NCBI GenBank assembly: GCA_937996755.1
Contig: CALKUS010000198.1
Span: 1 to 6,651 of the forward strand
Direction: 5' to 3'
Origin: an uncultured Pseudomonadota bacterium
GTDB lineage: Bacteria > Pseudomonadota > Gammaproteobacteria > Xanthomonadales > Ahniellaceae
Length of the DNA: 6,651 nucleotides
Part shown: piece by piece, positions 1-5,645 of the stretch
Layout of the letters: each line of letters starts with the position of its first letter
Position numbering within the stretch: the stretch's first letter is position 1
Program-made: the position numbers and the translations under genes
Notes under the pieces: generated by a model
Database searches by the model: none
Told to the model about the DNA's origin: nothing
Seen by the model: the letters and a program-made list of their open reading frames with translations, nothing else

Positions 1-2
1 TG

Positions 3-239
3 CTCGATGCGCAGAGCGAGCAGTGGTTCAAGGCGCACGGCGGGCTTTCCCGCGCCAACGGCGACCACTTCCGCAAGACGCTGCTGTCGCGTGGCGGCAG
101 CGAGGACGCGGTGAAGCTGTTCACCGACTTCGCGGGCGCCGCGCCGAACGTGAAGGACCTGCTGGTGCGCCGCGGCCTGGCCGATGCGCCGGCGGCAGAC
201 GGCGAGCAGCCGAAGGATGAAGACAAGGGCGGCAAATAA
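3..239 (+). CDS. dcp: Peptidyl-dipeptidase Dcp-like M3 metallopeptidase, C-terminal end (5' part outside window)
   Basis: Only the last 78 codons are present, in frame from position 3 to the TAA at 237-239. The segment reads WFKAHGGLSRANGDHFR, then LLSRGGSEDAVKLFTDF, then LLVRRGL. This is the conserved end of M3A peptidases. The WF..HGG..R.NG..FR..LSRG.S.D pattern fits peptidyl-dipeptidase Dcp better than oligopeptidase A. Dcp enzymes are zinc-dependent, about 680-720 residues long, and release dipeptides from the C-terminus of peptides in the cytoplasm or periplasm. The HEXXH zinc site and any signal peptide lie upstream of the window, so catalytic competence and location cannot be judged. 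After the family core ends at RRGL there is a polar, charged tail of about 19 residues (ADAPAADGEQPKDEDKGGK), which looks like a disordered lineage-specific extension. The gene converges on the minus-strand unit that ends at 383, with a REP-like pair between them. The family call is firm; the choice of Dcp over other M3 members is good but rests on the tail only. Confidence 0.85.
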   Translation, partial: LDAQSEQWFKAHGGLSRANGDHFRKTLLSRGGSEDAVKLFTDFAGAAPNVKDLLVRRGLADAPAADGEQPKDEDKGGK

Positions 240-255
240 CGCGGAGACACCCACT

Positions 256-383
256 TCTCCCTCCCCTGCGAACGCAGGGGAGGGCTGGGGTGGGGTGCGG
301 TACGAGTTCCGGAATCAGGGATCCAGGTGGGATGTGCAATGCACCCCACCCTATCCCTCCCCTGCATCCGCAGGGGAGGGAAT
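256..383. repeat. REPIN/BIME-like pair: two inverted copies of a REP-like stem-loop element
   Basis: Two copies of an element of about 46 bases face each other. Copy A (about 256-301, top strand) has a perfect 12-base hairpin arm, CCCTCCCCTGCG at 259-270, pairing with 273-284 over a 2-base centre. It is followed by the tail GGGGTGGGGTGC. Copy B (about 339-383, bottom strand) has a 12-base arm at 354-365 pairing with 370-381 around ATCC, and the same tail in reverse. The tails themselves pair: 288-298 is the exact reverse complement of 341-351 (11 of 11). The whole block can therefore fold as one long cruciform, or as two small hairpins. This arrangement matches REP doublets (REPIN/BIME), which are moved by RAYT (TnpA-REP) transposases. 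Sitting exactly between two convergent genes, it could also act as a bidirectional transcription stop or protect 3' mRNA ends, although there is no T-tract. No transposase is visible in the window. Confidence 0.75.
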
Positions 384-1432
384 CAGGCGGCCGTCTTCGT
401 GAGCTGCACGCCCGGCAACCCGAGCACGTAATCCGCGCCCATCAGCATCGACGGCGTGTAGTAGCCGCCGGCGGGCTTCACCTTCAGCACGTGTTCGACG
501 ATGCCGAGCGATGCCGTCACCGTGATGTCGTAGCCGTTCGGCGTGTCGAGCTCCATCTTCGCTTCGCGACCGGCCGCGTTGCGCACTTCGCCCCAGATGT
601 GCGAGCGCGTGTTCGCGCGCTTGTCGTCCGACGGGCCGCGCTGCGGCGTGCGCTTCTTGAGCATGTCCTGCACGAAGCCGAAGCCGAGGAACGGCTTGAA
701 CAGCCGCATGCGGCGCACCGATTCGATCGTCTTCGGCGGCACCGCCATGTACACCTCGACGTTCGGGATGCCGGTCGAGAGGTACGAGGTATAGACGTCG
801 CCCCACGGGATGGTCATCGCCGTGCGCGGTGCGCCGTCCTTGCTGAATGTCCTGTCCTTGTAGGCGAGCGGCACGGTCGTCATGACACCGTCGCGGCGCA
901 CGCGGCAGCCCTTCGCGAGGCCTTCGACGCTGGTCTTCGCGGTGCCGGGGCTCGGACCGCCGCCGGCCTCGAACGCGAGCACGAGCTCGTTGGCATCGGG
1001 CAGTTCGCGCTTGAGCAGCGCGGCGAGGCAGTCGGTGGGCACGACGTCGAAGCCCGCGCCCGGCAGCACGACGATGTCGTGCTCCTTCGCGCGCGCGTCC
1101 TGCGCATGGCAGTGCGCGAACACGTCGATTTCGCCCGTGATGTCGAGGTAATGCGTGCCGTGCGCGAGGCAGGCCTCCAGCATCGGCGCCGCCGTCGCCG
1201 AGAACGGCCCCGCGCAGTGCAGGACCAGGTCCATGCCCGACAACGCCGATGTCGCCGTCTTCACGTCGGCCAGGTCGAACACGCGTGCCGGCAAGTCGTA
1301 CTGCTTCGCGAGTGCGCGCACGGCGTCGCCGTTGCGTCCCGCGACCACCGGGTGGTGCCCGCGCTTCACCGCTTCGGCGAGCACCAGCTGGCCGGTATAC
1401 CCGTTTGCGCCATAGATCATCCACTCGGACAT
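383..1432 (-). CDS. Saccharopine dehydrogenase-like / trans-acting enoyl reductase-like NAD(P)-binding protein
   Basis: The protein has 349 residues and is complete. It opens with a Rossmann fold whose glycine-rich loop is GANGYTG (residues 8-14), followed by VVAGRN (29-34) at the end of the second strand. CAGPF (73-77), HYLDITGE (94-101), PGAGFDVVPTD (124-134) and GGGPSPGTAKT (157-167) are the signature blocks of the saccharopine-dehydrogenase-like family. That family includes human SCCPDH and the mycobacterial trans-acting enoyl reductase. Despite the name, such proteins usually do not make saccharopine; the characterised mycobacterial member reduces polyketide or phthiocerol-type intermediates. 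At 349 residues it is shorter than SCCPDH (about 430) but in the usual range for proteobacterial relatives. No signal peptide or clear membrane anchor is seen. The ATG at 1432 is supported by an AAGGGG Shine-Dalgarno 7 bases upstream and by its position just before the first beta strand. It is the second gene of a pair with the dehydrogenase upstream (11-base gap). The substrate is unknown; a lipid or acyl enoyl reduction role is an inference. Confidence 0.85.
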   Translation of the reverse strand: MSEWMIYGANGYTGQLVLAEAVKRGHHPVVAGRNGDAVRALAKQYDLPARVFDLADVKTATSALSGMDLVLHCAGPFSATAAPMLEACLAHGTHYLDITGEIDVFAHCHAQDARAKEHDIVVLPGAGFDVVPTDCLAALLKRELPDANELVLAFEAGGGPSPGTAKTSVEGLAKGCRVRRDGVMTTVPLAYKDRTFSKDGAPRTAMTIPWGDVYTSYLSTGIPNVEVYMAVPPKTIESVRRMRLFKPFLGFGFVQDMLKKRTPQRGPSDDKRANTRSHIWGEVRNAAGREAKMELDTPNGYDITVTASLGIVEHVLKVKPAGGYYTPSMLMGADYVLGLPGVQLTKTAA

Positions 1433-1439
1433 TGCGTTT

Positions 1440-1445
1440 CCCCTT
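1440..1445 (-). promoter_or_regulatory. Shine-Dalgarno AAGGGG overlapping the upstream stop codon
   Basis: Read on the minus strand, the TAA stop of the upstream dehydrogenase (1446-1444) shares its two A bases with AAGGGG. Seven bases then lead to the ATG at 1432. The overlap fixes the start of the downstream gene and suggests that its translation is coupled to that of the upstream one, in a single mRNA. Confidence 0.65.
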
Positions 1446-2247
1446 AGTGCCCGGCCTTGCCGCGCTCGCGCGCCATCTTCAGCACCTGCCTGAAATACAC
1501 CTCCGGCAGGAAACGCTTCAAGCGCCAGCGCAGGCGCTCGGCGCGCGTCGGCAGCACGAGGAACTTGCCGCGCTCGGACTGCGCGATGATTTCCGCCGCG
1601 ATGTCGTCGGCGGATTCCTTCGCGGTGTCCATCAGCCGCTGCGCGAACGCCTTCATGCGCTGCCCGCCCTCGGCCCAGTTCTCGAGCAGGTTGGTCTTGA
1701 AGAACGACGGGCAGACGACGGAGACGGCGATGCCCTTGTGCGTGAGCTCGGCGCGCAGTTGCTCGGACAACGTGACGACGCCGGCCTTCGCGACGCCGTA
1801 GGTCATGATGTTCGGCGCGCCCGCGAGCCCGGCGAACGAAGCGATGTTGATGATGCGGCCGTGGCCTTGCGCGAGCATGCCCGGCAGGAACGTGCGGCAG
1901 CCGCGCACGACGCCGAGCAGGTTGAGGTTGAGCATCCACTCCCACTCGCGCATCGGCGCTTCGAGGATGCCGCCGCCTGCGCTGACGCCGGCGTTGTTCA
2001 CGACCACGTCCGGCGTTTCCCAGCGCGCCTTCACGGCCTCGTGCAGCGCCGCGAAGCTGTCGTCGCTCGCGATGTCCACCTCGGCCGCGAAATGCGGCTC
2101 GCCGCCGAGCAGCTGCACCGTTTCCTGCGCGCGGTCGAGGCGGATGTCGGCGCAGCACACGACTGCGCCGCGCGCGGCGTAGCGCCGCGCGAGCGCCCGA
2201 CCGAGGCCGGAGCCGGCACCGGTGATCAGTATTCGTTCCTGCGCCAT
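1444..2247 (-). CDS. Classical short-chain dehydrogenase/reductase (SDR), probably NAD-preferring
   Basis: The protein has 267 residues and shows all classical SDR motifs. These are the cofactor loop TGAGSGLG (9-16), Asp58 in the VDI strand end, NNAG (84-87), Asn109, Ser137 in NIAS, and the catalytic Tyr150-x-x-x-Lys154 (YGVAK). Asp34 at the end of the second strand (CCADIR) usually means NAD(H) rather than NADP(H), although Arg36 follows it; this is an inference. The C-terminus carries a basic, aromatic stretch, RLRWRLKRFLPEVYFRQVL (238-256). Similar amphipathic tails occur in SDRs thought to act on lipid or membrane substrates. The start at 2247 is chosen because the cofactor loop follows within nine residues and GGGGAG lies five bases upstream; longer in-frame starts would run into the divergent gene. 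It is the first gene of a two-gene minus-strand unit with the saccharopine-dehydrogenase-like protein. The substrate cannot be named. The family call is secure. Confidence 0.92.
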   Translation of the reverse strand: MAQERILITGAGSGLGRALARRYAARGAVVCCADIRLDRAQETVQLLGGEPHFAAEVDIASDDSFAALHEAVKARWETPDVVVNNAGVSAGGGILEAPMREWEWMLNLNLLGVVRGCRTFLPGMLAQGHGRIINIASFAGLAGAPNIMTYGVAKAGVVTLSEQLRAELTHKGIAVSVVCPSFFKTNLLENWAEGGQRMKAFAQRLMDTAKESADDIAAEIIAQSERGKFLVLPTRAERLRWRLKRFLPEVYFRQVLKMARERGKAGH

Positions 2248-2316
2248 CGGCGCTCCCCGGGCCTTATGATCGGGCGATGGTAGGGCCGCTCCACCGTCGC
2301 GGCCAGCACGGAGCGT
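2248..2316. promoter_or_regulatory. Divergent promoter region between two SDR genes
   Basis: This 69-base gap must contain the start signals for both the minus-strand SDR (start 2247) and the plus-strand SDR (start 2317). On the plus strand TATGAT at 2265-2270 matches the sigma-70 -10 consensus at five of six positions, but no good -35 is seen 16-18 bases upstream. On the minus strand the same spot reads CATAAG (four of six). The ribosome site for 2317 is probably GGAG at 2310-2313, unusually close (3 bases) to the ATG. The site for 2247 is GGGGAG at 2258-2253. The promoter assignment is tentative. Confidence 0.35.
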
Positions 2317-3081
2317 ATGGACACCAAACCCTTCGACCTCACCGGCAAGACCGCCGTCGTCACGGGCGCATCGCGCGGCATCGGCGAAGCCGTCGCCAGG
2401 CTGCTCGCGGACTGGGGCGCGCACGTGATCGTGTCGAGCCGCCGCGCCGAGGCGTGCGAGGAAGTGGTGGCCGCGATCCGCGACGCCGGCGGCGTCGCGA
2501 CGGCGCTGCCCGCCCACATCGGCGACATCGAGGCCATCGACAACCTGTTCCGGAAGATCGCGGACAAGGGCTTCGGCGCCGACATCCTCGTGAACAACGC
2601 GGCCGCGAACCCCTACTTCGGCCCGATGATCGACATGCCGATGACGGCGCTCGACAAGACCGTCGAGGTGAACATCCGCGGCTACTTCTACGCCACCGTC
2701 GCGGCGGCGAAGCAGATGCGCGCGCGCGGCGGCGGCGCGATCGTGAACGTCGCCTCCGTGAACGCGAAGCGCGCGGCGCCGATGCAGGGCGTCTACTCGA
2801 TGACGAAGGCCGCGATCGTGTCGATGACCGAAGGCTTCGCCAAGGAGCTCGCGGCCGACCACATCCGCGTGAACTGCGTGCTGCCCGGGCTCACCGACAC
2901 GAAGTTCGCGAGCGCGCTCACCACGAACGAGCAGATCCTCAAGATGATGCTGAAGATGATCCCGCTCGGCCGCGTCGCACAGCCGGCGGAAATCGCCCCG
3001 ATGATCGCGTTCCTCGCAGCGCCCGCCGCGAGTTACATCACCGGTGGGGCGTTTGCCGTGGATGGCGGGTACCTCTCATGA
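2317..3081 (+). CDS. Short-chain dehydrogenase/reductase, DHRS4/FabG-like, probably NADP-preferring
   Basis: The protein has 254 residues, a typical length for classical SDRs. Motifs in order are LTGKTAVVTGASRGIG, with the cofactor loop at 16-23, SSRR (40-43) at the end of the second strand, NNAA (93-96), Asn119 in VNIRG, Ser147 in NVAS, Tyr160-x-x-x-Lys164 (YSMTK), RVNCVLPG (184-191), and the C-terminal YITGGAFAVDGGY. The Ser/Arg-Arg after strand two favours NADP(H) by family rule. NNAA followed by NPYFGP resembles the DHRS4-like branch (carbonyl/retinal reductases) more than strict FabG, which has NNAG. The N-terminus MDTKPFDLTGK is standard, so the ATG at 2317 is well placed, although its GGAG site is only three bases away. 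It is transcribed divergently from the other SDR. The two proteins are distant relatives with opposite predicted cofactor preference. A carbonyl or 3-oxoacyl reduction is likely; the exact substrate is unknown. Confidence 0.92.
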   Translation: MDTKPFDLTGKTAVVTGASRGIGEAVARLLADWGAHVIVSSRRAEACEEVVAAIRDAGGVATALPAHIGDIEAIDNLFRKIADKGFGADILVNNAAANPYFGPMIDMPMTALDKTVEVNIRGYFYATVAAAKQMRARGGGAIVNVASVNAKRAAPMQGVYSMTKAAIVSMTEGFAKELAADHIRVNCVLPGLTDTKFASALTTNEQILKMMLKMIPLGRVAQPAEIAPMIAFLAAPAASYITGGAFAVDGGYLS

Positions 3082-3088
3082 GGCGGGA

Positions 3089-3134
3089 GCGGATGGCAGT
3101 CAGCGGTGAGCGGCCGGCCGAGGTGGCCATCCGC
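3089..3134. repeat. Inverted repeat just after the SDR stop codon
   Basis: GCGGATGGC (3089-3097) is repeated exactly in reverse complement as GCCATCCGC (3126-3134), nine of nine, around a 28-base GC-rich loop that includes GGCCGGCC. It lies eight bases after the TGA at 3079-3081. It could be a transcription-stopping or mRNA-end-protecting hairpin, but there is no T-tract. It overlaps and would compete with the larger fold at 3099-3189. Confidence 0.5.
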
Positions 3135-3189
3135 GCCGTCGCAGCATCCGCCTGCTCTTGCCGCTAACCGCTAACCGCTATCCGCTGAC
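3099..3189. repeat. Heptad CCGCTNN array with inverted partner copies
   Basis: At 3161-3188 there are four consecutive seven-base units: CCGCTAA, CCGCTAA, CCGCTAT and CCGCTGA. The left end of the element carries the same units on the other strand: 3099-3113 reads GTCAGCGGTGAGCGG. That stretch pairs with 3175-3189 at 13 of 15 positions (two adjacent mismatches). The result is a hairpin-capable element of about 91 bases filling most of the gap between the SDR gene and the peptidase gene. Its right end stops about 12 bases before the peptidase start, so it would be in that gene's mRNA leader if transcription begins upstream. The role is unknown. Interspersed short repeat, slippage-prone array or protein-binding array are all possible. 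Confidence 0.6.
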
Positions 3190-3201
3190 AGATCGAGGCC
3201 C

Positions 3202-5436
3202 ATGCGCACCATCCTGCTGCTGCTCGCCCTGATGACGACGACCACCGTATCTGCCGAGAAACTCACGCTCGAGCGCCTGCTCGGCGATCCCGCGCTGTCG
3301 GGCGCCGCGCCGCGCACGCTGAAGGTCGCGCCGGACGGCGCGCGCGTGACGTTCCTGCGCGGCAAGGCCGACAACCAGGCGCAGCTCGACCTCTGGGAAT
3401 ACGACGTCGCGAGCGGCAAGACGCGGCTGCTCGTCGATTCGAAATTGCTGTCGCCGCAGGGCGAGCAGTTGTCCGACGCGGAGAAGGCGCGGCGCGAACG
3501 CGCGCGGCTGCTCGCGCTGAGCGGCATCATCGAGTACCAGTTCTCGCCGGACGGGAAACAGCTGCTGTTTCCGCTGAACGGCGAGCTCTATCTCTACGAC
3601 CTGCGCAAGTCGGGCAGCGCCGCGGTGCGCCAGCTCACGCACGGCGAAGGCTTCGCGACCGACCCGAAGGTGTCGCCGAAGGGCGGGTTCGTCGCGTTCG
3701 TGCGCGACCAAGAGCTCTGGGCGATCGAGGTCGCCAGCGGCAAGGCGATGCGCCTCACGCACGACGCGAGCGACACCGTAATGAACGGCATGCCGGAGTT
3801 CGTGGCCGACGAGGAGATGGACCGCCACACGGGTTACTGGTGGGCGCCCGACGATTCGGCGATCGCGTTCGCGCGCGTCGACGAATCGCCCGTGCCGATC
3901 CAGCGCCGCTTCGAGATCTACGCCGACCGCACGGAAGTGGTCGAGCAACGCTATCCGGCCGCCGGACAGCCGAACGTGCACATCAGGCTCGGCGTCGTCG
4001 CGCCGCGCGAGGGCGCGAAGGCGGCGTGGATCGACCTCGGCAGCGACGAGGACATCTACCTCGCACGCGTGGGCTGGGCTGACGCGACGCACGTGGCGTT
4101 CCAGCGCCAGTCGCGCGACCAGAAGCGCCTCGAGCTCGTGCTCGCGGACGTCGCCGCCGGCACGCAGCGCACGCTGCTCACCGAGACGGCCGACACCTGG
4201 GTGAACCTGCACGACGACCTGCATTTCCTCGCCGGGCAGCGCGCGTTCCTGTGGTCGAGCGAGCGTTCGGGCACGCGCCAGCTGTATCTCTACGACCTCG
4301 ACGGCAAGCTGATGCATCAGGTATCGAACGCCGCGTGGCCGATCGACGCCGTGCTCGGCATCGACGAAAAGCGCGGCGTCGTCTACGCGGCGGCGCCCGG
4401 CCCCGAAGCCGTTCAGAAGCACGTGTTTGCGTACGCGCTGGACGGCCAGGGCGAGCCGCGCGCGATCACCACGCGCGCCGGCTTCCACGACACCGTGTTC
4501 GCCGACGACGCGAGCGTGTTCGTCGACACGTACAGCGACGCCGACCTGCCGCCGCAGGTGCGCCTGCACCGCGCGCACGACGGAAAGCAACTCGCCGTGC
4601 TCGAAGCGAACGAGGTGGACGCGCGGCACCCGTGGTTTCCGTACCGCGACGAGACGCTGCCCGCGGAGTTCGGCACGCTGCAGGGCCCCGGCGGCGACAC
4701 GCTGCACTGGCGCGCGATCAAGCCGCGCGGCTTCGATGCGACGAAGCAGTACCCCGTGCTCGTGCGCGTCTACGGCGGCCCGCACGTGCAGCTCGTGCAG
4801 CGCGTCTGGGACGCGCGCTGGGGCCTGTTCGACCGCTGGCTCGCGGGCCAGGGTTACGTGGTGTTCTCACTGGACAATCGCGGCAGCGCGCGGCGCGGCA
4901 AGGCGTTCGAGGACGCGATCTTCCGCCGCATGGGCACGCTGGAGGTGGACGACCAGCTCGCCGGCGTGGACTGGCTCGCGAAGCAGCCGTGGGTGGACGC
5001 GCAGCGCATCGGCGTGTTCGGCTGGAGCTACGGCGGTTACATGACGCTGCGCCTGATCGAGGCGGCGCCGACGCGCTTCGCCGCCGCGGTCGCCGGCGCC
5101 CCCGTCACCGACTGGGCGCTGTACGACACGCATTACACCGAGCGCTACATGGGCACGCCCGCGAACAACGCCGCGGGCTATGAGGGCGGCAGCGTGCTCG
5201 TCGCCGCGGGAAAGATCGCGTCGCCGCTGCTGCTGATCCACGGCATGGCCGACGACAACGTGCTGTTCACCAACTCGACAAAGCTGATGACGCTGCTGCA
5301 ACAGCGAGGTCAGCCGTTCGAGCTGATGACCTACCCCGGGGAGAAGCACGGCGTCGCGACGCCGACGATGCGGTCGCACAACTACGCGACGATCGCCCGG
5401 TTCCTGGCGCGGGCGCTCCGGCCCGCGGAAACGTAG
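3202..5436 (+). CDS. Exported dipeptidyl peptidase IV (S9B family serine peptidase)
   Basis: The complete protein has 744 residues. Residues 1-18 form a Sec signal peptide (MR, a leucine-rich core, then VSA before EK), so the enzyme should be periplasmic or secreted. The middle (about 40-480) is the beta-propeller domain. It carries ADEEMDR (202-208), whose Glu204-Glu205 pair binds the substrate amino terminus and marks true DPP4-type enzymes. The C-terminal alpha/beta-hydrolase domain has VYGGP (523-527, Tyr524 oxyanion hole), SLDNRGS (556-562), the nucleophile motif GWSYGG with Ser609, HGMADDN with Asp684, and GEKHG with His716. The triad is complete. Such enzymes remove X-Pro or X-Ala dipeptides from peptide N-termini, feeding on protein breakdown products. 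The length agrees with Xanthomonas/Stenotrophomonas homologues. The start is set by the signal peptide and by GAGG at 3195-3198, only three bases from the ATG. No partner gene in the window is obviously co-transcribed. The assignment is strong. Confidence 0.95.
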   Translation: MRTILLLLALMTTTTVSAEKLTLERLLGDPALSGAAPRTLKVAPDGARVTFLRGKADNQAQLDLWEYDVASGKTRLLVDSKLLSPQGEQLSDAEKARRERARLLALSGIIEYQFSPDGKQLLFPLNGELYLYDLRKSGSAAVRQLTHGEGFATDPKVSPKGGFVAFVRDQELWAIEVASGKAMRLTHDASDTVMNGMPEFVADEEMDRHTGYWWAPDDSAIAFARVDESPVPIQRRFEIYADRTEVVEQRYPAAGQPNVHIRLGVVAPREGAKAAWIDLGSDEDIYLARVGWADATHVAFQRQSRDQKRLELVLADVAAGTQRTLLTETADTWVNLHDDLHFLAGQRAFLWSSERSGTRQLYLYDLDGKLMHQVSNAAWPIDAVLGIDEKRGVVYAAAPGPEAVQKHVFAYALDGQGEPRAITTRAGFHDTVFADDASVFVDTYSDADLPPQVRLHRAHDGKQLAVLEANEVDARHPWFPYRDETLPAEFGTLQGPGGDTLHWRAIKPRGFDATKQYPVLVRVYGGPHVQLVQRVWDARWGLFDRWLAGQGYVVFSLDNRGSARRGKAFEDAIFRRMGTLEVDDQLAGVDWLAKQPWVDAQRIGVFGWSYGGYMTLRLIEAAPTRFAAAVAGAPVTDWALYDTHYTERYMGTPANNAAGYEGGSVLVAAGKIASPLLLIHGMADDNVLFTNSTKLMTLLQQRGQPFELMTYPGEKHGVATPTMRSHNYATIARFLARALRPAET

Positions 5437-5456
5437 CCTCACCCTGAGTATTAGTC

Positions 5457-5496
5457 GCCCTTTTCGGGCTCCGCTGCACTGCAGTTGGCGAACTGC
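5457..5496 (+). terminator. Possible weak terminator hairpins after the peptidase gene
   Basis: Two small hairpins follow the TAG at 5434-5436. GCCC (5457-5460) and GGGC (5466-5469) close a TTTTC loop. GCAGTT (5481-5486) and AACTGC (5491-5496) form a perfect 6-base stem over GGCG. Neither has a downstream T-run, so neither is a textbook intrinsic terminator. They may only assist termination. Confidence 0.25.
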
Positions 5497-5529
5497 GTCA
5501 CGAAATGCTACCAATGCGCTCGGACGAGG

Positions 5530-5545
5530 AGCGCCATGTGGCGCT
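5530..5545. repeat. Perfect 16-base palindrome in the leader of the secreted-protein gene
   Basis: AGCGCCATGTGGCGCT has 7-base arms (5530-5536 and 5539-5545) that are exact reverse complements around TG. It sits about 100 bases before the ATG at 5646. In DNA it could be a binding site for a dimeric regulator. In RNA it would be a short hairpin with a 4-base loop. No convincing promoter is recognised beside it. The rest of 5437-5645 shows nothing else I can support. Confidence 0.4.
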
Positions 5546-5645
5546 TTGGCGGGGAGGGGTTCCCGCGGCCTCGCGTGGTCACGGCATCGGGTTCGCCGTT
5601 CCGGCCGCATCGAATGGCGCGCCCTTCCTTTCGTTGGGGGGTTCA

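Noticed and set aside
290..2283. Long plus-strand frames (290-1447 and 1249-2283) across the minus-strand reductase pair
   Set aside because: The proteins are Arg/Ala/His-rich without motifs, while the minus strand shows complete Rossmann and SDR motifs. They are shadows caused by high GC.
2277..3167. 296-codon plus-strand frame overlapping the second SDR in another frame
   Set aside because: It is Arg-rich junk in a different phase from the complete SDR with all catalytic residues.
3161..3188. Heptad repeats considered as a CRISPR-like array
   Set aside because: The units are seven bases and directly adjacent, with no spacers. The size and layout do not fit CRISPR.
3178..4785. 535-codon open frame on the minus strand
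   Set aside because: It is antisense to the well-conserved peptidase gene. The predicted protein is Arg/His/Val-rich with no recognisable domain, as expected from the G/C-biased third codon positions of the true gene.
5485..5514. TTGGCG with TACCAA 18 bases later as a sigma-70 promoter for the secreted-protein gene
   Set aside because: The -10 matches the consensus at only three of six positions and the -35 overlaps a hairpin. It is too weak to list as a feature.
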